A DNA stretch of 64,000 bases. Origin: Straminergon stramineum (Eukaryota > Streptophyta > Bryopsida > Hypnales > Calliergonaceae). The stretch covers positions 4,278,001 to 4,342,000 of the forward strand of contig OY987267.1 in NCBI GenBank assembly GCA_963920665.1, given 5' to 3'. The position numbers and the translations under genes were made by a program. This document shows positions 13,454-25,943 of the stretch, piece after piece. The number at the start of each line of letters is the position of its first letter. Position 1 is the stretch's first letter. The notes beneath the pieces are model-generated. The model was not told the DNA's origin. It worked only from the letters and a program-made list of their open reading frames with translations, and ran no database searches.

Positions 13454-16400
13454 TCATTGCATACCCTTGAAGACAGGATTGAGGCGACATATGCTGGAGC
13501 CATATTCTTCATATTCCGCTTTTGTATGACAAGCCTGTAGATGAACAGTCCAGGAAGAAATGCATAAACATCCCCAAGTTTGATGGACAGGAAAGAACTC
13601 CTCTAAAACTTCAGAAAACACTTCCACTCGAAGATCATTTCAATGGACCTCACTGCCAGGGCCAACTATGCGTGCAAAAGTTCTGAGCTTGCTTACAACA
13701 ACCAAATGCTGAGGAAAAAGGTGACGAAATTACATTATAGAAGTCTGGAGTAGAAGCCAGGAGTGAACCTCCGAACCAAACAGCAAAACGTTGCATAGGG
13801 TGTCCCACCACATTTACTTCAACTGCCTGAGGCTGCTGATAAATGACAGCTCTCAGAAACACGCTTTCAGAAGCTCAGACCAACAATAAATAAGTGGCTA
13901 ATTTAAACCAAACTGTCCGCAAATGAGGGACAGGCTTCAAAGGTGCACTGATGAAGCAGGAGAAAGAAGCAAATGCAGAAGAAGAAAAAAACTAAAAAAA
14001 ACTCCACTTTACTAGGTGATATTGGGGTATATGTTCTAGTTCAGAAACACCAAGGTCTTGTAAGAGAAACATTAATACAAGGGAATTGCTCGTCAGAAGT
14101 GCAGACTTACTGTATGATCACCCCCACTTTTGCTCTCTGAAACAGTAGTCCGCGCATCTACACGTTTCTTTATATCTCTTTGTAGTCTTCGCTGAAAATC
14201 TTTAAACATTGTGGAACCACCAGAGAGGACTATATTCTGTTGAAATACAGCAAGCAGTGAGTTAACACAAGAATATTGTTAATACGGTGATCTTCTAATC
14301 CCATTATAGCATATTAAAGGCGCATTATATAATAAAGCTCATAACATCAAAGAACGCTTTATAGATGGATAGAGCAATCAAGACAATCAATGTGGGCAAG
14401 GAAAGACATCTATGCATAGTAAAAACAAGAAATATGATAAAAACCTTGTATAGGGCACGACGACTGTCGATGGGAGCCGATTGTATACAATTGTCAACCA
14501 CCTCGGGCAAAGGTGTTGTGAAGTCACTGCTGTAAATCTCTGGTGAAAAAAACACCTATGCAATACAAAAGTAGGAACTCTTTCAGCATTACCAAGGGGT
14601 TAATAGTCTCCGATCGATATTTCCTTTAACCACATGATATTGATAGTCACAAAACAACCTCCACGTGATTCACGAAAGAAAAATTCCTCCAATATGCAAA
14701 CTCTCCAGTGTTCTGCATTCCCTTAATCGTATGTGAACATAGAAAATTGAATCACATTTCACAAGATTCAGACCTCCGGTGCCAAGAATCTCTCGTATCC
14801 TATATCACAAGAAAAGGCAGCCCCCGTTTTAGAGCTGTTTTCCTTCCAGTGCTTGATGTATTTGGACGGCTCCTTGTCATGCTTACCGAACTCCTACAAC
14901 CACAAGAGCAGACGCACTGTCAATTGAGACGTTCTGCTCTGGATAAATCAATCTGCCACCAGGTCCTAAGCATCGTTTAATTCAATAACTATTAACATTA
15001 CCTTGACAATATCAGCGCACGTGTAGCAATACATTTCTTTCACCCTCCTGGCCACGTCTAGGGAGTCCTCGGGGGGTACAGGTTCACATCGATCCTGGAA
15101 TTAACAAGAGCAAGTTGCCAGGCAACTCATTAGATATTCCCAAACCAAAACCCCTTTTGTGGGCTGTAGTCATTCAAATATTCAAGGGAACGCTTTCCAA
15201 TAATACACTGAAGTAATTCAGCTGATTCCTAGGGATGCGTCATATCAGATACGATTCCATCATAGAGTGGACCTCAAACATGCTACAGATTCTGAAGAGA
15301 TTTGAGGTAAATAGAGTAGGGTTTCAGTTCCTACTCGCATCAACTGCTGAACGAAATTGGAGAGATCCCGGCCTGCGATAGGAATGGACTTGATGCTGCT
15401 GCCAATAACATAGCCGTCCGCTACAGGAACAACGTGAGTCATGCCATCACCAGCATCCACAACCACCCCCGTCATTTCCAACTGCATTCAGCCCCGACAA
15501 TTTGTACCCGCAAAGGCCCCTACTCTCAGCAATGTCCGCTATTATATTCAACAACAAAAGTAGAATAAGTTTATACCAGAAAACTCGACCTGGGCCCTCA
15601 AGTGAGCTAGGTCGTAAATACACAGACCCACATCAATCTCTTATCCATCAAAAAGGCCACAGGACTTCATTCTCAATGAATCGCTAGGAGCTCAACGGTA
15701 AACCCAAGAAAGGGCAAACTTCTACCTTCGAGGTCGTGTAGCCAGCTGCAAGAGCCAACACTGCTTGGGTTGCAATATACAATCCTGGCACGTTGAACGT
15801 TTCAAACATGATTTCTCCCATGTACTCCCGATTCTCTGGTGCAGTTAAGGGGCTCTCAGTGAGTAACATGTAATGATCTTCCGGGTCGCATCGCAGATAA
15901 TTGAAAATGCATTGCTGCCAGAATCTCTCCATAGTATCCCAGTTCTCAATCTGCGAAACGAGCAGATGATTGCCATTAAGATACCCTGAAGATGAACCCT
16001 ATCAGAAATGTGAGATACACTCCTACAATTGTTTCAATATATTGCAGAATGCATCATCATCGAAAGTCCAATTTTCCGGGATACCAAGCTTGAAATGTGT
16101 ACCTGCCCTTGCCGGATGGGATAACTTAGAGTATAGGCACTTGCATGTTGCTTGGCCAGTGCCTCTTCACCAATGTAGAAATCCAGATCAGCCATTACTC
16201 CTGCGCTGTGATACGCAGCCGTGCCTGCTTTCGGAGCGGATTGGCCCAAAAACGACTCATTGACTGCCACGACTGTGGGAATGATGAAGCAGGGTTCGAC
16301 ATTTCCTGCGAATCCCATCTTCGTGTACCTGCAATTTCATTCCATGAGATTCTATGGGGGAGGCACACAAAATGCGCCGTTAAACAGTCCCAAAATTCAC

Positions 16401-16890
16401 AATTAGTCAGATCTTCGAAAATATTAGTCAGAAGATTAGTCATGTAATAAAAGATCAGAGACAGCAATCATGCCAAGGAGACGCTTATGACTGGCTCCGA
16501 ACGAATCCTTGAAACAGGTGGTAATCTTAACAGTTTTTTATTCGTCGCGTACATGGGGACGAATGCAACAATCACCCTAAATCCTAAACCCTAAAACCCT
16601 ACACCAATTTGCACCAAGACGACAAGAAAATCTAATCCTGATTCAAAAGAATCGGATAGAGCAGATCCAGGTCATCGCACAAAACGACATTGCAAGGACA
16701 GATTAGGAATCGCGCGCGCACAGACAAAGTTAGTGGCGAGAAGAGAATCGCAAAATCGAGCGTGAGCAGCACAGCAACAAAGGTCACAAGATTAGAGCAG
16801 AAAAAGGAAAACCCAAAAGGAGATGTAGTAGAGGGGATTGTACCCTGTTCCATTATCGATAACAACAGCAGGACGTTGGGTGGCATCCAT
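13454..16890 (-). CDS. ARP3: Actin-related protein 3 (ARP3), complete ten-exon gene
   Basis: ARP3 is one of the two actin-like subunits of the ARP2/3 complex, which nucleates branched actin filaments in the cytoplasm. Exons on the minus strand: 16890-16844, 16328-16103, 15950-15726, 15481-15335, 15094-15002, 14893-14774, 14555-14445, 14236-14111, 13826-13734 and 13534-13454. All introns are GT-AG, every phase joins, and the product is 422 aa, close to the plant ARP3 length of about 427. It starts [16 protein letters not shown]; the phosphate loop is DNGTG (residues 12-16), the second loop DAGDG (175-179), and the adenine-side motif [10 protein letters not shown] (324-333). The ARP3 block [12 protein letters not shown] and the ending [11 protein letters not shown] rule out ARP2 and conventional actin. 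The start Met is where family alignment puts it and has a short clean leader. The family and completeness are clear. The final residue Gln where Tyr is usual in Arabidopsis is the only small oddity. Confidence 0.96.
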
Positions 16891-18550
16891 AGCGAAGAGA
16901 GATACACGGCGGCAGGAAGCGTCGGAGATAACTTAGATTTCCTCACAAGTTGATCGAGCTGATCACCATTGGTCCCAAGTGGGCTCTGGCAAGGGAAGAC
17001 CTCGTCCCCCAAACCCTAAGTCCGAATTGAGGATCTGCCAACCCTGCCCGAGGAGAGGAGAGGGCTATGGAATGCCCAAATGGAATGCCTGAACTCACGT
17101 ACCCCTTGGCAAAGCTTCGAAGTACCCTCGGGAAGATTCTTTGGTACTAGAGAAGCTGGCAGGGTAGTGCCAATTCGGCAGTAAGGTAACCACACCTAAA
17201 ACCGACCCCTACTTCTGAACGGAAATTGAACAAGGAGGATATCCAAAATGGTGAGCATTAGAAGGACAACTGAAGTGTAAGGTGAAGTTGGGATCATTTT
17301 AGGTGATGGAGGTGACAATTTTACAAGTGGTTGATTCAAGGTACACTTTCTTTTCTTACCTTCTTCTTTGTGACATGTTTTGATATAGCTAGTGTCATTC
17401 CTTTATTTGCATCAAATGGATTCTAGCATCAACTACATTACACATTTAGCCCCCTATGCATGTCATCTTTGGAAATTTGTAACTAATTCATGATGCTTCC
17501 AAAAATTATGAAATTGCTTGTATTTTGGTTTGTAGTCCTTCACCAATGTGTGAAAATTATTGTTCATTTTCTAGAGCATATCAATTATGCCAAAGACTTA
17601 TTTGTGTGATTTTAGGTATAGTTTTCTTACGGTGAGGTCATTGACAAGTCCACAAGGCGAGCCAATTAGCAGAACCATACTATGGAATTGGCACTACCCT
17701 ATAGCTTCTTTGGTATTAAAGTTTGTATGTTTGATTCTACTATAAGGGATATGGTATCCAATCACCAAATTAGTAGGCCTAGACAATTATGGCTAGCAAA
17801 ATTTGTAATCTACCTCAACTATCAATTTTGTCAAAAAAAAAGCTCGAAAATGAGCAAAATCGAACTTAATGTACTTTATTGTATTAGAATACAATCATGG
17901 AGCTATGCATTCTGCCACATAAGCAATTGCAAGTCAAGCCTTGCACGACAAGACCTATAGTCACATGTATGGTTGAATGAGTAGGGCTCCTTTACCACTC
18001 TCAAGAGTTAAGAGTAGAACAAGCTTATCAATTTCAATGGCAAAATTGGTACCTCTTATAGATTCTACTAATCTAGTAAGAACTTGAAAAGGATAGAATA
18101 AGTGTGTCTTACTTTTAACATGCAAGGGAGAAGGGGTCTATGGAATCCAAGTATTGTTTCTTTCGTATGAGACAAATTTATATATGTATATTTTGTATAT
18201 ATGTACATGCATATTTGTTCTATACCCCATAGTTTGTTTTTCGATAGGGACTTGTAATGAAACTAGAGTCTAAGGCTTAAAAACTAATATTTCTTTTATT
18301 CCACACATTGCAAGTTTACTTAGAGATTTGAAAACTTAGAACATTCTTAATTTGCCCTTTACTAAAGTATAGCAATGCAAGCTACAAGTGGGTCTAAAAA
18401 TTTCAATGTAAATTTATCCCAATGCTAACAGCACCTCCTACATTAGCTTTCTGGGCGTAGCACTTTTTGGCTCTTCCACGGCAAGAATATAGTGTTTGTT
18501 GTGCCCTCTAAGCTCCTCTAGACTCTTTGGTCTAAGAATTATGGCAACAA
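16891..18550. other. ARP3 upstream flank and spacer
   Basis: The first 200-300 bp upstream of the ARP3 ATG are G+C-richer and read as leader/promoter. Frames on both strands through 16,632-17,012 are composition shadows of ARP3 exon 1. From about 17,230 the sequence turns AT-rich with no recognisable gene. Confidence 0.5.
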
Positions 18551-19310
18551 TTGAGTCCCAAAGGAGATGAAAGGGGAAGAACTTTGTTAATGAAGAACAA
18601 CTTCAATTTTGTCAAATCTAGATTCATGTTTCACGGGATTCCATTTAGAAGAATGGTTAAAGGAATGGCAAAGTGTTTTGGAGGCAATTGCAATTTACTA
18701 CAACAGAATTGGCCACTTAACAAAGGGGAGCATCCTTCATGTTCCTTGGAGACAAAATGGAGCATTGTAAAGCATGTTGCAAAATCTAGTGGTGTGTACA
18801 AGAGAGTTTTTTTACTAAAAGGAATTGGGCATTTCTATAGACGACGTGATATAGCAAGCTCTCAAGTTCTACAAGGTGAAACACCTACACTAGCAATCAT
18901 TTTTTTTATTCTCTATTGGTTGTTGCTCAAAGATATATTGTATTGAATGGTATACATTCCCAAATCTAAGCAAAGGCATGCCACAAGGAACTTTTGTACT
19001 CCTAAATGGAAAGCTCCATTCCTAACTCCTAAGGCAAAGGATGATTTAGGATTAGAGAAAGATAGCAATATTGAGGTCTTAGTGAACCATGCCAAGAGGA
19101 GTCTAGCAATGGCAATGTATCATCTTCAATTCAATGAAGAGTTTTCTTCACCCCCTAGGATTAAAGGCTACCAAAGACGTTGCATAGGCATTGTGACAAA
19201 GGAAGTTTGGCAACTAAACAATTCAGAGTGCCACAATGAAGATGGCTGCAATGAATATGAATTAGGCCCCAAATCATTGAGGACTAGGCTTCTTTGTTTC
19301 TATCTATGAT
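18551..19310 (+). pseudogene. Decayed SANT/NAM-associated-type coding remnant
   Basis: Two adjacent frames (18551-18946 and 18947-19309) read as 131 and 120 aa. The first contains SLETKWSIVKHVAKSSGVYK followed by a leucine-rich FFILYWLLLKD. This resembles the pattern SLE-x-KW-x-I-x3-V-x-KF-x-G-x-Y found in plant Myb/SANT-like proteins with a NAM-associated C-terminus, which often derive from the second gene of PIF/Harbinger-type transposons. The second frame (FCTPKWKAPFLTPKAKDD onward) may continue it. Stop codons, a frame change and lack of a proper N-terminus point to a broken copy. The family call rests on pattern memory only, and no intact transposase is nearby. Confidence 0.4.
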
Positions 19311-19461
19311 ACTAGACAAGGATAAGCTTCTATTGGAGTCACAAGAGTACTTGCAACTACTCCATTTGTTGAGAAGAAGAAATGTTGATATTGAAGTCTT
19401 GAATAGCAACCTCTAAGGCTACAACAAACCTTGCAACCGCAAAGTACAAACTTGCAATAGT

Positions 19462-20505
19462 CACTAGAAGAAAACAAGGAGTTTTGTGACTACTGTTTGC
19501 AACTAGTTTTGTAGTTGCATGAGACATTTGCAACTATGTAACAATTTAGAGCCCGCAGTTGCAATGGACAAGTCGCACTAGTTGCAAAGTAGTTGCTAAA
19601 AATTTCAAGCTTATTTCTCATTTGACAGCCTACTTGAAAGTTCGTCAATGAACTCTTTTGACCTGGTTGTTGATATAGAAGTAATTTGTGTGCGACTAGT
19701 TTGCGACTAAAGTACAACTAGCGTGCAACTAATTTGTAACTTATTCACAACTTGTCTGTACTTCATAGATTAGTAGATTTAGAATTTCATATCTATCTTT
19801 TTTTTAGATTGTCAAATCCAAAAACTTCTTAAACTTTACATGGTTATAGATTTTTGAAGATTTATAGAAATCTATAAAGTTTAAAAATCTAAAACATGTA
19901 GAAATATTAGAATTTTGTAATCAAAATTCATTACTCAAGAATATTATAATTTACAATTCTTATATTTCTAATTTAACAATATTCTTGACAATTGATATGG
20001 GACAATTAATAAAAGACTTGATAGTAGTTGCAAGCTAGTTAATTTCTAGTTGCATTCTAGTTGGTTTCTAGTTAAAGTCTAGTCATTTTTTAGGCAAATT
20101 CTAGTTGCAGTTTGGTTGTAATCTAGTTGCATTATAGTTGCATTGTAGTAGCATTGTAGATGCTTTCTAGTTGCAATCTAGTTGCATTGGAGTTGCTTTC
20201 TAATTGAATTGCTATCAAATTTAGATTATAAGCAATTGGAGATAGACACATTGAACTCTATAAAATGTAAAATTGTCCACATCGACAATTTTGATGAATA
20301 TTGGATGTGAAATACCTCACATCAACTCTTCTATTACATTCCTGTAACAATGACTACATTTTGCAACTACTATGTGATTATTTTGCAACTACAGTGTAAT
20401 TCTGTCAAAGTTGGTGCAAATACAAAAGATTGTAGTTGTAGGGGAGTTGCATAGGACCATAGTCGCATTTCAATCATTTATAGTGGACGTGTTTATCTTC
20501 TAGTG
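19462..20505. mobile_element. CACTA-ended non-autonomous element with TAGTTGCA repeats (1,044 bp)
   Basis: The left end CACTAGAAGAAAACA matches the right end CTTCTAGTG read on the other strand (CACTAGAAGATAAACA). AGT flanks both ends, giving the 3-bp target duplication expected of CACTA (CMC/EnSpm) elements. The subterminal regions are packed with GTTGCAACTA/CTAGTTGCA words on both sides, about 20 over the element, like the transposase-binding arrays of this superfamily. No transposase frame is present, so it is non-autonomous. Confidence 0.8.
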
Positions 20506-20689
20506 AGTATGTGATTGGTTGTTGCAAATGCAATAGAGGTGGAACGTACTACTAGAAAACCAAGTCCCACCCTCACCATTGCAAAATCAACTTCCTCCAA
20601 GTGTCACCCCAATCTATTCTTTAGCAAAGTTTGATTCTCTCCCCAATTGGCCACCTTTGAGGTAGAATTCATCTCCAAAACTGAAGAAG

Positions 20690-21064
20690 TTGACTCTTAC
20701 AATAAAGTTGTTGTCGATCCCCAAGACAATTTTGTCTCCTACTACACTAATGATGAACACCCCAAGGCTCATTGTGCTAGGATTTTGCAACCATTGCATG
20801 GTAGGTCATCTCAATAACTCAATCACTAAGTATCCCAAATGCAACAACACATCTCAAGATTTGGGTCACTTCCTCAAGTTCATATTCCTTGTTGTTTCTC
20901 ATTTTCTTTTCATGGTATATAGGCAAGTTCACCAAGAATCTCTAGAGCATGTTGAAATTTATAGAGTGTTAGCCCATGCGAATTTAGATTCACTCCCATC
21001 CGGTTCTAAGACACAAAAGAAGGTGTACAATTTAGTGAATCTTCCCAACCCCATCTATCATTAG
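20690..21064 (+). other. Unrecognised open frame, possibly part of the same decayed unit
   Basis: A 124-codon frame just after the 19.46-20.5 kb CACTA-ended element. It contains CNHCMVGHLNNSITKYPKC, which is suggestive of a retroelement zinc knuckle but has one residue too few before the His. It has no other family features. Upstream sequence (20,580-20,690) is Pro/Ser-rich when translated but interrupted. I would not call it a gene. Confidence 0.2.
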
Positions 21065-22200
21065 ATCATGCAAGATTTGTAAAATTTCTCTCATATGATT
21101 CTCTTAGGACATTGAGGCCAAAAAATGACTTATAGATAACTTTCAAGATTATTTAAAATTGAAAAATGCACTTATCAATTCATAATTTGGATCATTTTTG
21201 ACAAAGAACATTAGTATTAGGTCTCATCTTTTCAAGATTAAAGGTCCATGAAGCCCAATTTTGGATGCAACATGTAATTTTTATGTACATAGCACAAAAG
21301 GTCCATTAATTGAGGTGTACATTAGTGACAAAATTTGTATTCAAGTTGATTTGGATCTAATGAATCATACCACTCCTAATTTGAATTATTATTGCACCTC
21401 CTACATGTCTTAGAATCTACAAAATTATCAAGCATTCTTCAAGTATGATTTGATATTTGAGCATAACAAAATTGAAACATTAACCCCTAAAGGACTAGAC
21501 ATTCAAATTTCAAACATTGGATGCATACAAATATATTCTAAATACATAAAATCTTTATTTTTTCATACATCTTCATATTTGTAGATTCTTATGCTAGTTC
21601 TCTTAGATTTTTATAGCATAGATTTCTAAGACTACCCTTTTCAAATACTCTATAGTTTAAATTGTAGAAGCTCTTGTAGAAGTATATCTAACATTAAAAA
21701 GTAGCTTTTTCAATTTACAAAATGATCTTTCAAAAATAACATCAAGAAATAAGTAAAATGAAACCATAAAGAATCATCATTATTGAAACTGGACATTTTG
21801 AAGGATAGAAATCTTGTGAAAATTTACAAACATTTGATGTATAATTAATTTTAGAAGAATTATCGATTTTTGGTTTCAAATTTTGTTGAAAAATATTGAT
21901 TAGTGTAGTAGTTGGTTCAATCATATGGACATAATTTATTGATCATATTCACAACTTTTCCTTGAAAGCCATTGTTAAATTATTTTCTAGAGTTGCAATG
22001 TAAATACTTCTCTACAATTTTGGAAATCTAGACTATCCCATGGTCTTTTGAGGGTTTAAATGACATCTAAATCGAAGATGGTAATTGTTGAATTATAAAT
22101 CCAATGGTGCATATCTTGCCACATTTTTGTACATAATTTGTATTTTAGGAGTTAAATACAATTATATCCAATATATGCTCTATGCAAACCTTCAAGCTAT

Positions 22201-22530
22201 TTACCCCCTAAAGTCTTATGGCATTTTTTTCCATTAGAAACCACTCAAAATTGATTTTTATATTGCAAAGTGCCAAAAAAATTTAGAAATTATTTTCTCA
22301 CATATCTTACCATAGGATCTTGCACTAGACTAATATAAGTATGCACGGAAAAATTTTCAAAACCATTGGCCACATGGATTGCAAGATATTTGCATTTGAA
22401 GTGAATAAATCCGAATTTTTTGCACCTTACCTAATTAGATTTAAAGGCCTTGAATTTTCCCAACTTAAAATTTTTGTACTACACATTTTGGATTCAATTT
22501 TTCTTTGTCGAAGAATTGAGTTGAAAGTCT
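22201..22530 (+). mobile_element. Truncated copy of the 950-bp TTAA family
   Basis: It starts TTACCCCCTAAAG and contains CATAGGATCTT and CATGGATTGCAAGATATT(T)GCATTTGAAG, internal landmarks of the copies at 33.8-38.5 kb. The far end is missing. The shared internal reading frame is open here (MHGKIFKTIGHMDCKIFAFE). Confidence 0.5.
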
Positions 22531-22533
22531 AGG

Positions 22534-22563
22534 AAAATAAAATAAAATAAAATAAAATAAAAA
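22534..22563. repeat. (AAAAT)n microsatellite
   Basis: About six perfect pentamer units in AT-rich spacer. Confidence 0.95.
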
Positions 22564-22649
22564 TTTGATTTTCATTCTTAAAATATTGTTAAGTAGAAGT
22601 AGGTAAAAGATTGAAGAAAAAACTAAATCATTATTAGCTCTAAGCTAGA

Positions 22650-23400
22650 ATTAAAAATCACTAATTCTAGTGCTGAAATTATTCTAGCAAGCTAACTAAA
22701 CCTTGATAAACTTCTTTTTTTGAAAAATTGTGAACATTACATTCAAAAATGAATTCTACAAGTTACTATGGGCTAGAAGATTTTTAGATTGTCTAAAAAT
22801 TAATTAAGATTGTTGAGAACTTTCTCATCACTAATCCAAATAGAATGAATTAAATCTTTCTATGAAGACAGAATGCTCTCTACAAGAAACAAAATCTATA
22901 AATTTTATTTTGACTTCTTTTTATTTTTTTGAGCTATGTGATGAACCCAATTTTGGGCTTTAGGTGACATAAATTTTGCTCTCAAGCACCAATTGAAGTA
23001 AAATATATTCTTAGAAAGGTTATATATTTTCCTATATATCTTCAAAAAAAGTTTCAAAAGTTCACAACAAAAATTGAGACTATAGCTAGGATCATATCCA
23101 AAATCCATTTTGGCCCCCAAGGTTAGCTAATGGCATATTACTTATTTTTGGCAACATGAGGTTGAGTTAGTGGCCACAATCGATGTCTTGGATGGTGGTG
23201 ATGGAGTGATTAGTGACTACTATGGGAACTTCTACCTTTTTAGTGTAAATTCATTACAAGAAGTGATCTTTTTAGGCCTTCATGTTGTAGGGAGGTTAGA
23301 AAATATTGTGACTGCTTTAGGTGAGAAAGATGAACATTATGGATACACTACTTTTTGTTGATTTTGGGATAGTCTAGACTAGACTCTTTTGGACCAATAG
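22650..23400 (+). repeat. Dispersed repeat, second copy of the family at 1-980
   Basis: It shares GAAAAATTGTGAA, AATAGAATGAAT, GGAGTGATTAGTGAC and AAAATATTGTGACTGC with the first kilobase. Segment order differs between the two copies, which suggests rearrangement of an old element. A 63-codon frame (23170-23361) inside it has no known relatives. Confidence 0.5.
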
Positions 23401-24135
23401 GGCAACATACTTCAAAAATTCATAACAAATTCATAATTTGTCAAAAAAATAAACTTTCAATTGTTCTCCCCATTTTAACATTTGTCTTTACATGGAATTT
23501 TATTTTTAAAATTCAGAAATGCCAACTTGGAAAACCATTCATTCATCTTGTCATATACTACATTGAATAGTGAAATTAGGTTGCCCCTCACTAATTTCTC
23601 TACATTTGACACTAAATAAATATTTACAATTTATTGTACAAGAATGAATTACTTTTGAATTACATATAGTTGTAATTGGGATTTATGAACCTCCTTGTGT
23701 ACAAATGAAAATAATGTAAAAAATATTTGTTGACTTTGATGGTTTGTAAAGTAACTTTCTTGGGGTAACGCAACCTAATTGTTAAGGCAACCTAATTTCA
23801 CTATTTAGTGTAGTTTACCTCATACGTATGTACGCCGTCCTTTACGTCGTGTCTTCTACAGGCCACGATTACGAGAGTCAAAGGAAAAAACGGGGGACCC
23901 ACTCACCCGCTCTCCAACCCTTTCACCGGAGCTCTCCCGAACCCGCGAGCTTCGGCAGTCGTCTCCCCCTGAAAGCCAGCCCGAGAAGCGGCCCCGTCGC
24001 CATATTGGCCTGTTGTGCTCGTCCCTTGGGATTCGGGCTGCACAGGAATCGATCGAGTCCATCGTCCCAACGCAAAATTGAATAAGTTGAGAGGCGATTC
24101 CCTTTCAGTCGCCACGAGCGGTCGTCATTCGCCCA

Positions 24136-24200
24136 GTGCACGTGACCAACTTACGCGCCCGTCAAGCCTTCCATATAATTATACTCTGCTGTCCAGCTCG
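24136..24200 (+). promoter_or_regulatory. Probable promoter of the LysM gene: G-box and TATA-like site
   Basis: A GC-rich island begins abruptly near 23,820 after AT-rich spacer. It holds a palindromic CACGTG G-box at 24139-24144 (the plant bZIP/bHLH target) and a TATA-like run, CCATATAATTATA, from 24171. This would put transcription start near 24,200 and leave a leader of roughly 570 nt before the first possible ATG. Frames open across 23,828-24,500 show no protein family and are best read as promoter and leader. No transcript evidence is available. Confidence 0.4.
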
Positions 24201-24775
24201 ACCGATCAAGCCATAGTAGTACGTGCGATCACGAGTGTCGCGTTAATAAGAATAAGGATATCTGGGTTTTGATGAGTCTGGCGGCTTTGATTAGTTTCAT
24301 GTGAGCGACTGGGGAGTGGGTTTTTTTGCGTGGGCATTTTGGGTTATTGCGCGCTGCTCGATCATTGGGGCCGGGAGTCCGCCTGGTGGATCGATCGATC
24401 GGAGGACCTGTATTACGAAGTTTCCTTCGGGTGAGGAATGGCTGTTGGGTTGATTTTAGCGTGGAATCGTGAGGGATTGTGTCTTGAGAAAAGTTGTCGG
24501 CACGCACTTGCGATAGGGTTTCTTTATTTGTCTCGTTTTTTTGTTTTTTTTGAAGTTTGACGGGGAAGGTCGATAACTCGAATGGCTATATATATTGTTT
24601 TCGTGTCTGTGCTTCGGTAGCTTCGTGGTATAGAATCATTTCTAAAATGGTTGACGTTTTAACCCAGGTGCATTTTGCATTCCGTGAGGTTTTCTACGGA
24701 GACTTTTTTTTTTTCAAATTTCTTAGCTAGTTAGGCAAGTCTAGCTACATCAGCATCAGCGTTGGATTTTGTATA

Positions 24776-25943
24776 ATGTTTCATCTCAAAGTCGTCTACA
24801 CTCTCTCTGCAACGCTGTTTTTCGGTTCGCAATATCAAAAGTTGCTCCCGTCATTTAAGAAAATGTTTTCGTTGCACAGTGTGAGAATGGCAACTAACGG
24901 TACCACGCCAGCTGCGAAGCCGGCGAGTAAACCGGCTGGAGGCAAGAAACCTCTCAAGGATGAGACTCTGGCGAAGGCTGCAGGTGCTGTCATTGCCGGC
25001 GGCATCGTGTGGAGCCTGTTCAAATCAGTCACCGGACGAGGGAAACGGCAACAGGTGCATACTCAAGAACACACTACGAAGGAGGCTATCACGGTAAGGA
25101 AATCGTCAGAAATGCCCAAATTGGGTCTCATGTCATTTTAGCATTTTTGAGCAGTCATATAGGAAATTGTTTGGTTCCATTGGAGTAATATTTCATCAGC
25201 ACATGCAACGCTCTTCACTGATTCTAATTATATAAAATTTGTCCAATCTAAATTATATGTTTCTCCATTTGATCAGTCGAATTTGGTCATTTTAAAACCA
25301 TGAATTCTTGGTCTTTGGGGGGCAACATGCTCGCATTTTTTAGCTAGCTCCGATATTTTAACTCGAGCTTTTGGGATCACAGGAGAAGAGTCACACATTG
25401 AGTAAAGACGTTGAACATGTCAGCAAGGAGTTGGAACACAAGGCAAAAGGTGTTGCTCACAGTGCTGATCACAGGGGATATGATCACAAGCACACTCTAG
25501 AAGCCGCCGGAAATAAAGTTTCTCAGTTTGGACACAAGAAGTCGGATGGCAAGCCAATTCAAGTGTTCAAGGGCGACACTCTGTGGGCCATTGCTAAGAA
25601 ATATAATGTATATCCTCTTGTCAACCTTTCCTTCCAAGAATTTTGTTCATTTCTTTATTGCAGCCTTTTTTTCAGGATGTCTGAATTTCTTATGCAATTT
25701 CATAGAGGGAGGTTATCGATCGCTTGAGTATAAATAGATGAGTTTCTGGCTAGTGGGGTTCAATCTGTTCCAGTTTGGTGGACAGGTCCTTAACGGTATC
25801 AGTATCCTCTATCTAAATGTGTTTACAACTGTGTGTTGACATGCTGTTGAAATTAGGTGTCTGTTGAAGCATTGATGGCAACTAATGGAATTCAAAATGG
25901 AGACCACATATCTGCTGGAGAATCGATCATCGTGCCCAAATGA
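24776..25943 (+). CDS. LysM-domain protein with possible N-terminal membrane anchor
   Basis: Three exons: 24776-25093, 25383-25607 and 25857-25943, all GT-AG and in phase 0, giving 209 aa. The C-terminus is a single LysM module (about residues 165-208): IQVFKGDTLWAIAKKYN from exon 2 joins VSVEALMATNG...GDHISAGESIIVPK in exon 3, with the intron inside the module. LysM modules bind N-acetylglucosamine polymers. Residues 65-84 (LAKAAGAVIAGGIVWSLFKS) form a hydrophobic Gly/Ala-rich segment that could span a membrane; residues 107-160 are charged and His/Lys-rich. Three in-frame starts are possible: 24776, 24863 and 24887. The last, MATNGTTPAAKPA, gives 172 aa and resembles the start of small plant LysM proteins, so the first 37 residues may be leader sequence. 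No kinase domain is present, so this is not a LysM receptor kinase. Ligand and location are not shown by the sequence. Confidence 0.85.

Larger units (their letters stand above)
21065..23820. other. AT-rich spacer with decayed repeats
   Basis: No gene seen. A TTAACCCCTAAAGGACTAGA end lies at 21480 with only a poor partner near 22,058. A truncated copy of the 950-bp TTAA family covers about 22,201-22,530, a pentanucleotide repeat (AAAAT)n lies at 22534-22563, and a diverged dispersed repeat at 22,650-23,400 resembles the start of the window. Confidence 0.5.

Noticed and set aside
16632..17012. 126-codon minus-strand frame and an 87-codon plus-strand frame at the ARP3 5' end
   Set aside because: The ARP3 start exon (16890-16844) lies in a different minus-strand frame; these are shadows across exon 1, intron 1 and leader.
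20770..20860. CNHCMVGHLNNS, resembling a CCHC zinc knuckle
   Set aside because: The spacing is one residue short and no gag or reverse transcriptase sequence accompanies it.
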